The notes below the pieces were generated by a model. The model searched no databases. It had not been told where the DNA came from and was given only the letters and a program-made list of their open reading frames with translations. Shown one piece after another: positions 7,696 through 15,507 of a stretch of DNA of 30,233 bases (positions within the stretch are counted from its first letter, which is position 1; each line of letters begins with the position of its first letter). Origin of the DNA: Sphingobacteriaceae bacterium UBA6709 (GTDB taxonomy: Bacteria; Bacteroidota; Bacteroidia; Sphingobacteriales; Sphingobacteriaceae); the NCBI GenBank assembly GCA_002454425.1, contig DKIV01000049.1, positions 56,282 through 86,514 of the forward strand, read 5' to 3'. Made by a program: the position numbers and the translations under genes.

Positions 7696-7743
7696 ACCGA
7701 CCCGGCAGTGAAATACTATTTTTGCTGCCGGGTCGGTTATTTT
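7696..7743 (+). terminator. strong hairpin terminator between hemCD and hemB
   Basis: A perfect 13-bp GC-rich stem, ACCGACCCGGCAG (7696-7708) with CTGCCGGGTCGGT (7725-7737), and a 16-nt loop, followed by TATTTTAATAAT. It lies 12 nt after the hemCD stop. The loop contains TATTTTTG (7717-7724), a full match to a -7 promoter box, so the hemB promoter may be nested in the terminator. Confidence 0.8.
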
Positions 7744-7758
7744 AATAATAGAGTAATC

Positions 7759-8733
7759 ATGATGTTAAAAAGACCCAGGCGGAATCGCAAATCGGAAGCG
7801 ATAAGACAGATGGTACAGGAAACTTACCTTTCTGCTTCAAACCTCATATTTCCACTTTTTATTATTGACGGTCAGAACCAGAAAACAGAGGTGTCATCGA
7901 TGCCGGGGATTTTCCGCTATTCTATCGATAACCTGCTACGTGAAGTGGAATCGTGCATGGAATTAGGATTAAACGCGTTCGATCTGTTTCCTAATATGGA
8001 AGATAGCCTGAAGGATAAATACGCGACCGTAAGCTACGATGATAACTGTTTATACAATCGCGCGATTCGCGAAGTAAAGGCGCGATTTCCTGAGGCTTGT
8101 GTTGTTACCGACGTAGCCATGGATCCCTATAGCAGCGATGGCCATGATGGCATTGTTGAGAATGGCGAAATCCTTAATGACGAGACCCTGGATGTGTTGG
8201 GCAAAATGGCCTTGGCACATGCAAGAGCAGGTGCGGACATTATCGCACCATCGGACATGATGGATGGGCGTGTTGGATATATACGCGAGATATTGGATAA
8301 TAATGGATTTAAAAACGTGTCTATTATGTCGTACACGGCGAAATACGCCAGTGCCTTTTATGGTCCTTTTCGTGATGCACTGAACTCAGCTCCTAAGGCG
8401 GGCGATAAAAAGAGCTATCAGATGAACCCTGCGAATCAACGGGAGGCACTCATAGAGGCGGCGTTAGACGAGGATGAAGGGGCAGACTTTTTAATGGTGA
8501 AACCGGCATTGAGCTATCTTGATGTTATAAAACTATTGAAAGATAACTCCGAACTGCCAATTGCAGCGTATAACGTAAGTGGAGAGTATGCCATGTTGAA
8601 GGCGGCTATTCAGAATGGCTGGCTTGATGAACGTCGTAGTATCATGGAAGTGTTAATGAGCCTGCGCCGGGCAGGAGCAACGGCCATACTTAGCTACCAT
8701 GCCAAGGAAGTGCTGGCGAACAAATGGCTCTAA
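7759..8733 (+). CDS. hemB: delta-aminolevulinic acid dehydratase (porphobilinogen synthase)
   Basis: 324 residues. It condenses two 5-aminolevulinate molecules to porphobilinogen. Active-site lysines are in MSYTAKYAS and FLMVKPALSYLD. The metal-site segment reads VTDVAMDPYSSDGHDG, with the zinc-binding cysteines replaced, pointing to a Mg-type, zinc-independent enzyme. Two tandem ATGs (7759 and 7762) are possible starts; the conserved protein begins MLKRPRRNRKS, and an upstream extension would be encoded in the terminator hairpin. First gene of a tight unit running through hemL, the two-component genes, the TPR gene, hemE, hemJ and the barrel gene. Confidence 0.95.
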   Translation: MMLKRPRRNRKSEAIRQMVQETYLSASNLIFPLFIIDGQNQKTEVSSMPGIFRYSIDNLLREVESCMELGLNAFDLFPNMEDSLKDKYATVSYDDNCLYNRAIREVKARFPEACVVTDVAMDPYSSDGHDGIVENGEILNDETLDVLGKMALAHARAGADIIAPSDMMDGRVGYIREILDNNGFKNVSIMSYTAKYASAFYGPFRDALNSAPKAGDKKSYQMNPANQREALIEAALDEDEGADFLMVKPALSYLDVIKLLKDNSELPIAAYNVSGEYAMLKAAIQNGWLDERRSIMEVLMSLRRAGATAILSYHAKEVLANKWL

Positions 8734-8752
8734 CTAAAAGAATAAATTACTA

Positions 8753-10051
8753 ATGAACGATATATCTCGAAAACGATCTTCGGAGCTCTTCGAAGAAGCA
8801 AAAACATATTTCCCGGGTGGCGTAAACTCGCCAGTGCGGGCTTTTAAATCGGTGTTTGGTTCACCCTTATTCATTGAGCGTGGCGATGGAGCATACCTCT
8901 GGGACGCTGATGGCAATAAGTTTATAGATTTTTGCTGTAGCTGGGGTCCGCTAATCCTGGGGCACAACCACCCATCAGTGCGTGAGGCGGTACAGGAAAC
9001 GCTGGTCAAGGGGATGAGCTTCGGCGCTCCTACCCGTCTGGAAAATGAACTGGCATCGCTGATCTTAAGTAACAATAAGAAAATCGGAAAAATTCGCTTC
9101 GTAAGCTCCGGCACGGAAGCGGTGATGTCGGCATTGCGCCTTGCCAGAGGATTTACTGGAAAAAACAAGATCATAAAGTTTGAAGGCTGCTATCATGGAC
9201 ATGTGGATTCCATGTTGGTAAAAGCGGGTTCGGGATTGGTGACCTTTGGTGAAACCTCTTCCGCAGGTATTCCAAAGGCTTTTGCCGATGAAACCATTGT
9301 CGTGCCGCTCAACGATCGCCATGCGGTGGAAAGCGCGTTCGCCACTTTCGGCGAGGATGTTGCCGCTGTGATTATCGAGGGAGTACCTGCTAACAATGGA
9401 CTGCTGATGCAGGATGTAGAGTATGTACATTTCTTACGTGAAATTACACGTAAGCATCAGGCGCTATTGATCATGGATGAGGTGATTACCGGCTTTCGCC
9501 TTGGCTTTGAAGGGGCGTCTGCCTATTATGATATTGAACCGGACATCGTTACGTACGGTAAAATTATTGGAGGAGGCATGCCTGTCGGCGCATATGGGGC
9601 CTCCGCGGAGATCATGTCTAATATTTCGCCCGATGGCGCCGTATATCAGGCGGGGACGCTTTCAGGCAACCCGGTGGCCATGGCCGCGGGCATAGCCCAG
9701 CTATCAGAGCTGTTAAAGCCTGGTTTCTATGAGGAGCTGGAGAGGAAGACACAGGCATTCGTACAATCAATTCGTGATTACTGTTCAGCGAAATCATATC
9801 AACTGCGCATTTTCACACTCGGCTCGATATTCTGGTTTGCCTTTACGGACAAAGACATCAAGAGTGCTGCCGACATTGACGCGCAAAGTATGGAAATTTT
9901 CAAACGCCTGCACCGGGAACTGTTAAATCGCGGGGTGTATTTTGGACCGTCAGGCTATGAAGTTGGTTTTATTTCGGCAGCTCATAGCGAAGCATGTTTG
10001 GAACAAGCAAAAACAGCTATATTTGAAAGTCTTGATATTGTAATGGCCTAA
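8753..10051 (+). CDS. hemL: glutamate-1-semialdehyde 2,1-aminomutase
   Basis: 432 residues, standard length. A PLP/PMP enzyme converting glutamate-1-semialdehyde to 5-aminolevulinate, the second step of the C5 pathway. Hallmarks: FPGGVNSPVRAF near the N-terminus, SSGTEAVMSALRLARG, the YHGHVDSMLVKAGSG segment, LLIMDEVITGFR (PLP Asp) and the Schiff-base Lys in VTYGKIIGGGMPVGAYG (about K270). It starts 19 nt after hemB, and only 11 nt separate it from the downstream histidine kinase. The dedicated gating residues and cluster position separate it from the class III aminotransferase at 461-1651. Confidence 0.95.
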   Translation: MNDISRKRSSELFEEAKTYFPGGVNSPVRAFKSVFGSPLFIERGDGAYLWDADGNKFIDFCCSWGPLILGHNHPSVREAVQETLVKGMSFGAPTRLENELASLILSNNKKIGKIRFVSSGTEAVMSALRLARGFTGKNKIIKFEGCYHGHVDSMLVKAGSGLVTFGETSSAGIPKAFADETIVVPLNDRHAVESAFATFGEDVAAVIIEGVPANNGLLMQDVEYVHFLREITRKHQALLIMDEVITGFRLGFEGASAYYDIEPDIVTYGKIIGGGMPVGAYGASAEIMSNISPDGAVYQAGTLSGNPVAMAAGIAQLSELLKPGFYEELERKTQAFVQSIRDYCSAKSYQLRIFTLGSIFWFAFTDKDIKSAADIDAQSMEIFKRLHRELLNRGVYFGPSGYEVGFISAAHSEACLEQAKTAIFESLDIVMA

Positions 10052-10062
10052 AAGAAAGGAAT

Positions 10063-10938
10063 ATGCACAGATCCCTTATTATATTTTATGGTATCATTTT
10101 ATATGCTTTAGCAGAAATGTTCTGGTGGGGCGTGTTGTTGATACAGGCACGTCCGGAACGTGAAGCGATGATTCTTGGTGAAGGGGCTGTGTTTTTACTG
10201 CTTATAGGCACGGGCGCTTATCTCTTCCACCTCACCTTAAAGAAGGAGAAGAAGCTTCATGACCAACAGAAGAACTTTCTTTTATCGGTTACACATGAGC
10301 TTAAATCACCTCTTGCTTCTATAAAATTATATCTGCAAACGATCCTTAAGCGTAACCTCGACAGAGCACAGACACATGCGTTCTTAAACAATTCGCTAAA
10401 AGATATTGAACGCCTGGATGACCTGGTAGAAAACATGCTCATCGCCACGCGCATGGAGAGCAGGACGTATTCTTTTCCTAAAGAGCGGTTCAACTTCACG
10501 GAGCTGGTAGAGAAAGTTTCTGAGCGTCTGCAAATACACAATTGTAGCACACAGATTATTCAGACGGATCTGGAACCGGAGATCTACTTTACGGGAGATA
10601 AATTCGCACTGACGCTGGTAGTATCGAATCTTATCGAAAATGCTGTGAAATATTCGCCGCCTTGCGAGGAGATTGCCGTCAAGCTATTCGAACGCGAAGG
10701 GTCCTTATTCTTTGAGGTTGCCGATAAGGGTGTGGGGATTAAGGATGAGGAAAAGTTAAAAATCTTTCAGAAGTTTTACCGTGTGGGAAGCGAAGATACA
10801 CGAAAAACAAAAGGCACCGGCCTGGGTCTGTTTATCGTGCGACAGGTGTTAAGAAACCATCAGGCCAACATAAAAGTAAAAAACAATAAACCTACAGGAA
10901 GTATTTTTGAAGTAAGCTTTAATAATTATGTCAAGTAA
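10063..10938 (+). CDS. membrane sensor histidine kinase with minimal sensor region
   Basis: 291 residues. Two transmembrane helices (about residues 5-27 and 40-57) are separated by only about a dozen residues, so there is essentially no extracytoplasmic sensor domain. A HisKA domain follows with phospho-acceptor H78 in VTHELKSPLASIK, then HATPase_c with N193 in NLIENAVKYSPP, the G1 box DKGVGI, the F-box IFQKFYRV and the G2 box TGLGLFIVRQ. A good SD (AAAGGA) precedes the ATG. The gene lies 11 nt after hemL and overlaps the response-regulator gene by 11 nt. Likely cues are membrane, redox or intracellular. The link to heme is inferred from position alone. Confidence 0.9.
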   Translation: MHRSLIIFYGIILYALAEMFWWGVLLIQARPEREAMILGEGAVFLLLIGTGAYLFHLTLKKEKKLHDQQKNFLLSVTHELKSPLASIKLYLQTILKRNLDRAQTHAFLNNSLKDIERLDDLVENMLIATRMESRTYSFPKERFNFTELVEKVSERLQIHNCSTQIIQTDLEPEIYFTGDKFALTLVVSNLIENAVKYSPPCEEIAVKLFEREGSLFFEVADKGVGIKDEEKLKIFQKFYRVGSEDTRKTKGTGLGLFIVRQVLRNHQANIKVKNNKPTGSIFEVSFNNYVK

Positions 10939-11632
10939 ACAAAGAATTCTATTAGTAGAAGATGAAGAACATCTTCTCGAAGCTATCAAGCTTAATCTGG
11001 AGCTTGAAGGATATAAAGTATCAACAGCAAACGACGGCAAGAAAGCTCTTCGCATATTTAAGGAGGAACGATTTAACCTGATAATCCTTGACGTGATGTT
11101 GCCGGAGGTTGACGGTTTTCAGGTTGCTGAGACCATAAGATTGGAGAACACAGAGGTTCCGATCATGTTTCTTACGGCAAAAAATACCAGTGAAGATCGC
11201 GTTAACGGATTGAAAAAGGGCGCCGATGATTACCTGGTAAAGCCATTTAATCTGGAGGAGCTTATTTTGCGGGTTAATAATCTCGTAAAACGCTCGCTTA
11301 CAGGCGAAGAGAAAAAGGATCTTAACACCTATAAAATTGGCAATAAGACTGTACATTTTAATTCTTTCGAACTTAGAAATGATGATGGCACCATTACGCC
11401 ATTGACGAAGAAAGAAACGATGTTGCTGAAGTTGCTGATTGAGCGCCGAAATGAGGCTGTGTCAAGAGAGCAGATCCTGGAAACGGTATGGAACTATGAC
11501 GTATATCCTTCAACACGTACCATAGATAATTTCATCCTTACCTTCAGAAAGTATTTTGAACCAGATCAGAAGAACCCGATTTATTTCCATTCCATAAGAG
11601 GGGTTGGATATAAATTCACAGATACTCAATAG
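10928..11632 (+). CDS. OmpR/PhoB-family response regulator
   Basis: 234 residues. The receiver domain (1-~120) has the acidic pair E11/D12, phospho-acceptor D55 in LIILDVMLPEVDGF, the switch Thr in IMFLTAKN and the invariant Lys in DDYLVKPFN. The C-terminal winged-helix DNA-binding domain (about 140-234) contains LTKKETMLLKLLIER and the terminal RGVGYKF hairpin. It overlaps the kinase gene by 11 nt, so the two are translationally coupled and are almost certainly cognate. It may regulate the surrounding heme operon or a respiratory regulon; no repeated operator was identified. Confidence 0.93.
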   Translation: MSSKQRILLVEDEEHLLEAIKLNLELEGYKVSTANDGKKALRIFKEERFNLIILDVMLPEVDGFQVAETIRLENTEVPIMFLTAKNTSEDRVNGLKKGADDYLVKPFNLEELILRVNNLVKRSLTGEEKKDLNTYKIGNKTVHFNSFELRNDDGTITPLTKKETMLLKLLIERRNEAVSREQILETVWNYDVYPSTRTIDNFILTFRKYFEPDQKNPIYFHSIRGVGYKFTDTQ

Positions 11633-11636
11633 CTAA

Positions 11637-12161
11637 ATGATTGATACCAGAACGCGCATAGCCATCATTATCGTTTTACTGATAATAGGAGGCTACGCGC
11701 TTTTCCAACAGAGTTACGAGCTTTCGGCACTATGTGGCCTGCTGGCCGCCCTTGTAGTGAGAAGTTATTACAAAGATGGCACTGTTGTGCTTGCTGCCCG
11801 TGCTTTCAAGAACAACGATTACGACAAAGCGGAACGTTTGTTAAAGCAAGTTATAAATCCGGATTACCTAAGAAAGAAACGCCGCGGGTATTACGAGTTT
11901 ATCCTGGGAAACATCGCTTTAAAGAAACAGGATATGGAAGCCGCGGAAACGCATTTCCAGATTTCCAGCCGTTTTCCGCTGAGCTCAGAAAATGATAAGG
12001 GCATTATTCTGATGCACTTAGCGAACATTAACCTGCGTAAGAAAGATTTCAAGCGGGTAAGGGCGTACGTGGAACGGGCTAAAGAACTGAATGTGAGCTC
12101 CAGAATTCAAGAAATTATTAAAAAAATAGAAAAAGAAATACCTCAAAATAGTGACTACTAA
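11637..12161 (+). CDS. membrane-anchored TPR-like protein of unknown function
   Basis: 174 residues. Two hydrophobic helices at the N-terminus (about 7-23 and 28-44) are followed by a soluble region with tetratricopeptide-like helical pairs: AARAFKNNDYDKAERLLKQV, YYEFILGNIALKKQDMEAAETHF and MHLANINLRKKDFKRVRAYVERA. It has a basic, lysine-rich tail. It begins 4 nt after the response-regulator gene and overlaps hemE by 11 nt, so it is part of the same unit and translationally coupled to hemE. No enzyme motif is seen; a scaffold for the kinase or for heme enzymes at the membrane is a guess from its fold and position. Confidence 0.75.
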   Translation: MIDTRTRIAIIIVLLIIGGYALFQQSYELSALCGLLAALVVRSYYKDGTVVLAARAFKNNDYDKAERLLKQVINPDYLRKKRRGYYEFILGNIALKKQDMEAAETHFQISSRFPLSSENDKGIILMHLANINLRKKDFKRVRAYVERAKELNVSSRIQEIIKKIEKEIPQNSDY

Positions 12162-13188
12162 TACGAAAGATTCCTTGTTTATACGGGCGGCGTTATCGAA
12201 GCCCGTTGACCGCCCCCCTGTGTGGATGATGCGTCAGGCCGGCAGATTTATGAAAGAGTATTGGGACATAAAAAACAGATATTCTTTTCTGGAAATGTGC
12301 AAAACTCCTGAGATAGCGGCAGATGTCACCATGCTGCCTGTAGATCTTTTGGGAATTGACGCGGCAATCCTTTTTTCCGATATCCTCGTTACCGCTGAAG
12401 CAATGGGCGGACAATTGTCTTTTACTCAGGGGGTGGGTCCTCAATTTGCGAATCCTGTACGTAGCAAACAAGATGTTGACGCCCTGGATACGCAGGTAGT
12501 TCATAAGCTACAGTATGTTGCTGACGCAATCAAGGAGGTGCAACAACGCCTGAATGGCTCTATTCCTTTAATTGGATTCGCCGGGGCACCTTTTACTGTC
12601 ATGAGTTACCTTGTTGAGGGAAAATCATCACGCGATTTTAAGCTTACCAAGCTTATGCTGCATAACGAGCCCGCACTCGCGCATGCCCTGCTGTCTAAGA
12701 TAGCAGATCTGACAATCGATTATCTTAATATGCAGATTGAGGCGGGAGTAAACGCTGTGCAGATTTTTGACAGCTGGGCCGCCGCTCTTGCATGGGATGA
12801 CTATAAGGAGTTTTCTCACGCTTATATAAAACGTATCATTGCTGGTCTTAACAGGCAGGATATTCCCATAATTTCTTTCTGCAAAGGAAGTTCTGTATTT
12901 GCGCCTTTGATGGCTGAGACGAAACCAGACGTTATTTCTGTGGATTGGAACGCTGATCTCAGAACTGTTAAAGAAAGTCTGCCTGCCAACATTGCCGTTC
13001 AGGGTAATCTTGATCCTCATATTCTTTATGCTGACAAGGCGGTTATAAGAAAGCGGATCGTAGAGCTTCACGAACGCATGAAAGGCCAAAATGGTTTTAT
13101 CTTTAATTTAGGACATGGCATTATGCCGGATATCCCGTTCGACAACGTTAAATATGCCGTAGAGGTTATAAAAAATGAACTTCACTAA
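12151..13188 (+). CDS. hemE: uroporphyrinogen decarboxylase
   Basis: 345 residues. It decarboxylates the four acetate groups of uroporphyrinogen III to give coproporphyrinogen III, without a cofactor. Signatures: PVWMMRQAGRFMKEY (substrate-contact Arg) near residue 24, ILFSDILV with the catalytic Asp, GFAGAPFTVMSYLVEG, IFDSWAAAL, VQGNLDPHILYA and FNLGHGIMPDIPFDNV at the C-terminus. The start is GTG at 12151, inside the end of the TPR gene. The nearest in-frame upstream stop is 12127-12129 with no ATG between, so the 11-nt overlap is real. hemJ follows after 10 nt. Confidence 0.95.
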   Translation: MTTNTKDSLFIRAALSKPVDRPPVWMMRQAGRFMKEYWDIKNRYSFLEMCKTPEIAADVTMLPVDLLGIDAAILFSDILVTAEAMGGQLSFTQGVGPQFANPVRSKQDVDALDTQVVHKLQYVADAIKEVQQRLNGSIPLIGFAGAPFTVMSYLVEGKSSRDFKLTKLMLHNEPALAHALLSKIADLTIDYLNMQIEAGVNAVQIFDSWAAALAWDDYKEFSHAYIKRIIAGLNRQDIPIISFCKGSSVFAPLMAETKPDVISVDWNADLRTVKESLPANIAVQGNLDPHILYADKAVIRKRIVELHERMKGQNGFIFNLGHGIMPDIPFDNVKYAVEVIKNELH

Positions 13189-13198
13189 ACGGTATTAA

Positions 13199-13747
13199 AT
13201 GACTTATTTATATCTAAAGGCCATTCACATCATTTTTGTTGTATGCTGGATGGCCGGTTTATTTTACGCTGTACGTCTTTTTATTTATCATATTGAAGCT
13301 CAGCAAAAGTCGGAAGAAGAGAAAAAAATTCTTTTTCCACAGTTTGAGCTTATGGAAAGCCGGCTGTGGTACATTATCACGGTGCCGGCTATGGTACTCA
13401 CAGTGCTTGCCGGCATCGGCATGTTCTGCATGAATCCGGCATTGTTAAAAATGCCCTGGATGCACGTAAAGATTACGTTCGTAATTATTTTATTGGTATA
13501 CCATTTCGTGTGCCAACGTATCATGAACCAACTTAAGCGCGCGGAATTCAAATGGACATCTACACAACTGCGTATCTGGAATGAGGTAGCAACCTGTCTT
13601 CTGGTAGCAATTGTATTCGTTGTAATACTAAAGAACGCGCTAAACTGGGTATACGGTCTTATTGGCTTCTTTAGTTTTGTAGCGGTAATAATGATTGCTG
13701 TGAAGATATACAAGTATTACAGAACGAAAAATACTAAGGCCGATTAA
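13199..13747 (+). CDS. hemJ: protoporphyrinogen IX oxidase, HemJ type (UPF0093/CopD-like)
   Basis: 182 residues, an integral membrane protein with four to five helices. The HemJ signatures are present: LKAIHIIFVVCWMAGLFY with conserved H10, RLFIYH, and WMHVKITFVIILLVYH with conserved K91. HemJ oxidises protoporphyrinogen IX to protoporphyrin IX and replaces HemG or HemY in many bacteria. Genes of this type are often labelled 'CopD family'; the location directly after hemE (10 nt) strongly favours HemJ. The next gene, an outer-membrane barrel, starts only 7 nt downstream. Confidence 0.88.
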   Translation: MTYLYLKAIHIIFVVCWMAGLFYAVRLFIYHIEAQQKSEEEKKILFPQFELMESRLWYIITVPAMVLTVLAGIGMFCMNPALLKMPWMHVKITFVIILLVYHFVCQRIMNQLKRAEFKWTSTQLRIWNEVATCLLVAIVFVVILKNALNWVYGLIGFFSFVAVIMIAVKIYKYYRTKNTKAD

Positions 13748-13754
13748 CTGGGAA

Positions 13755-14885
13755 ATGAAAAAATATCTACTTCTATCTTTTATTTGTACATGGGCGCTGA
13801 GCAGCGTTGCCCAGCTTAGCAACGACAGCCTTGAATATCGGATACGGCCCGATAGCGCGCGTACCGGTAGTGTCTACCTACATATTAACAACTTCAACTT
13901 TCTGAGAAACTATGAGTTTTTTAACTCTTTTCAGGATGGGTATACGCTCTATGGCACGCAATTAGATCCGCAAATAAGCTACTATCCTCACCCAAAGCTC
14001 GTGATTACCGCAGGCGTAAGCTTACGCAAGGATTATGGGAATCAAGGAATCCGCAAAACGCTACCGCTCTTTAGTTTAAAATATAAATCCGGGCCTCTGA
14101 CATTTATCACAGGAAGTCTTGAAGGCTCAATTAATCATCGGATGATTGAGCCCATCTACGACTTTGAGCGACGCATAACCAATCCTGTGGAATATGGAAC
14201 ACAGTTTATCTGGGAAAAGAAATCGCTGTTTGTCGACGCGTTTATCAATTGGGATAATATGATCTATAGACCCTCCGGAGAACAGGAACGGATATTTGCC
14301 GGGGGCTCAGCGGATATTACCCTAAAAAATTCAGGTAGGCTAAAATTATCCATTCCCATTCAGGCCATGCTGTTTCACGCGGGAGGCCAGATTGATACTA
14401 CCGACTTAACCAATAAATTGACCGTAAATGCCGCGACTGGTTTTAAACTGAAGTACGACACGCAAGGGCAATTTATACGGTCGTTGTTATTTGAAAACTA
14501 TATCGTAGGCTTCAAAGATAATTCAACGGATAAGCTTTGGGCCTTTGATTCGGGGAAAGCGTTCTACCTCAATGCTGGCGTAAAAAGCCGTTGGGGTGAT
14601 CTTATCCTCTCCTACTGGAATGCCGACAAGTATGCTTCCGTTACGGGGATGCAGATATTTCAAAGTGTTGGTCATAAGCTAGGCCAGGAGAACTACACTG
14701 AGGCCCGGAGGAATCTGTTATTTCTGCGTTATGCCTACCAAAAGCAACTTATTCCTCATCTCTATTTAGATTTTAGACTGGAGCCGGTAATAGATTTTAA
14801 AAGTCCTACGGCGAATAATGTCGAGTTCTATCATTCCTTATTTGTTGTTTACAAGCAGGACTTCCGCCTCTACAGAAAAAAATAA
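13755..14885 (+). CDS. outer-membrane beta-barrel protein of unknown function, coupled to hemJ
   Basis: 376 residues with a signal peptide (MKKYLLLSFICTWALSSVAQ, cleaved near VAQ-LS). The mature chain has no long helix and shows the alternating pattern of amphipathic beta-strands with aromatic girdles (GAQ-, Y- and F-rich strands, many Tyr/Trp/Asn) expected of a mid-sized outer-membrane barrel. I do not recognise a named family. It starts 7 nt after hemJ and is the last gene of the heme unit. No TonB box, plug or lipobox is seen, so it is not a TonB-dependent receptor. Possible roles include a porin or assembly partner; a link to tetrapyrrole traffic is only positional. Confidence 0.65.
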   Translation: MKKYLLLSFICTWALSSVAQLSNDSLEYRIRPDSARTGSVYLHINNFNFLRNYEFFNSFQDGYTLYGTQLDPQISYYPHPKLVITAGVSLRKDYGNQGIRKTLPLFSLKYKSGPLTFITGSLEGSINHRMIEPIYDFERRITNPVEYGTQFIWEKKSLFVDAFINWDNMIYRPSGEQERIFAGGSADITLKNSGRLKLSIPIQAMLFHAGGQIDTTDLTNKLTVNAATGFKLKYDTQGQFIRSLLFENYIVGFKDNSTDKLWAFDSGKAFYLNAGVKSRWGDLILSYWNADKYASVTGMQIFQSVGHKLGQENYTEARRNLLFLRYAYQKQLIPHLYLDFRLEPVIDFKSPTANNVEFYHSLFVVYKQDFRLYRKK

Positions 14886-14937
14886 TATTTTCATTGTAAC
14901 CCCTTTGCTCATTTCATCATCTTACCTTTAAACGTAT

Positions 14938-15507
14938 ATGAAAATAAGTAGCAAAGTTTCTGTCGATAGTCTTCTCAGCGGATGCCGAAGACGGGAAAGA
15001 AAGTCTCAGGAGCTACTATATTCTCTTACAGCGTCAAAGATGCTTGGCGTTTGCATGCGCTATGCCAAAGACAAATATGAAGCTGAGGACATTATGCAGA
15101 ATGGTTTTGTGAAGGTCTTTAACAAGATTGATAGCTATAAAGGTGATGGTTCTTTTGAAGGCTGGATACGCCGCATTATGGTCAACACGGCAATAGAAGA
15201 ATATCGTAGAAAACAACGCGAGATCGCCGCGATAGAAATTGATGAAGCCTTCGAGGTTTCGCAAGACATGTTCGACATGAATACTCTGGAAGCAAAAGAT
15301 CTGCTGCTAATGATTCAGGAACTGAATGTAAACTATCGGATGGTCTTTAACATGTACGCTATTGAGGGATACTCACATAATGAGATTGCCGCGGCTTTAG
15401 GAATTAGCGAAGGGGCGTCTAAGACACAGCTCTCAAGAGCCCGTGCTATTCTGAAGAACAAAATATTAAAACTGGAGGGGGGAAAACATGCGAGCTATGC
15501 AGGATAA
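14938..15507 (+). CDS. ECF RNA polymerase sigma factor
   Basis: 189 residues with region 2 (YSLTASKMLGVCMRYAKD, EAEDIMQNGFVKVFNKIDSY, FEGWIRRIMVNTAIEEYRR) and region 4 (LNVNYRMVFNMYAIEGYSHNEIAAALGIS, then SEGASKTQLSRARAILK). This is the common Bacteroidetes ECF type that begins a sigma/anti-sigma/barrel operon. A TACCTTTA sequence (14923-14930), one base off the -7 consensus, lies 7 nt before the ATG, so the mRNA leader may be very short. The end of the gene overlaps the next start by 20 nt. Confidence 0.92.
   Translation: MKISSKVSVDSLLSGCRRRERKSQELLYSLTASKMLGVCMRYAKDKYEAEDIMQNGFVKVFNKIDSYKGDGSFEGWIRRIMVNTAIEEYRRKQREIAAIEIDEAFEVSQDMFDMNTLEAKDLLLMIQELNVNYRMVFNMYAIEGYSHNEIAAALGISEGASKTQLSRARAILKNKILKLEGGKHASYAG

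Noticed and set aside
7708..7758. N-terminal extension of HemB from an upstream ATG
   Set aside because: The extension would be encoded in the terminator hairpin and is not part of the conserved HemB N-terminus.
13199..13747. CopD copper-resistance protein
   Set aside because: H10 and K91 in HemJ contexts, the length, and position after hemE favour protoporphyrinogen oxidase; no copper genes are nearby.
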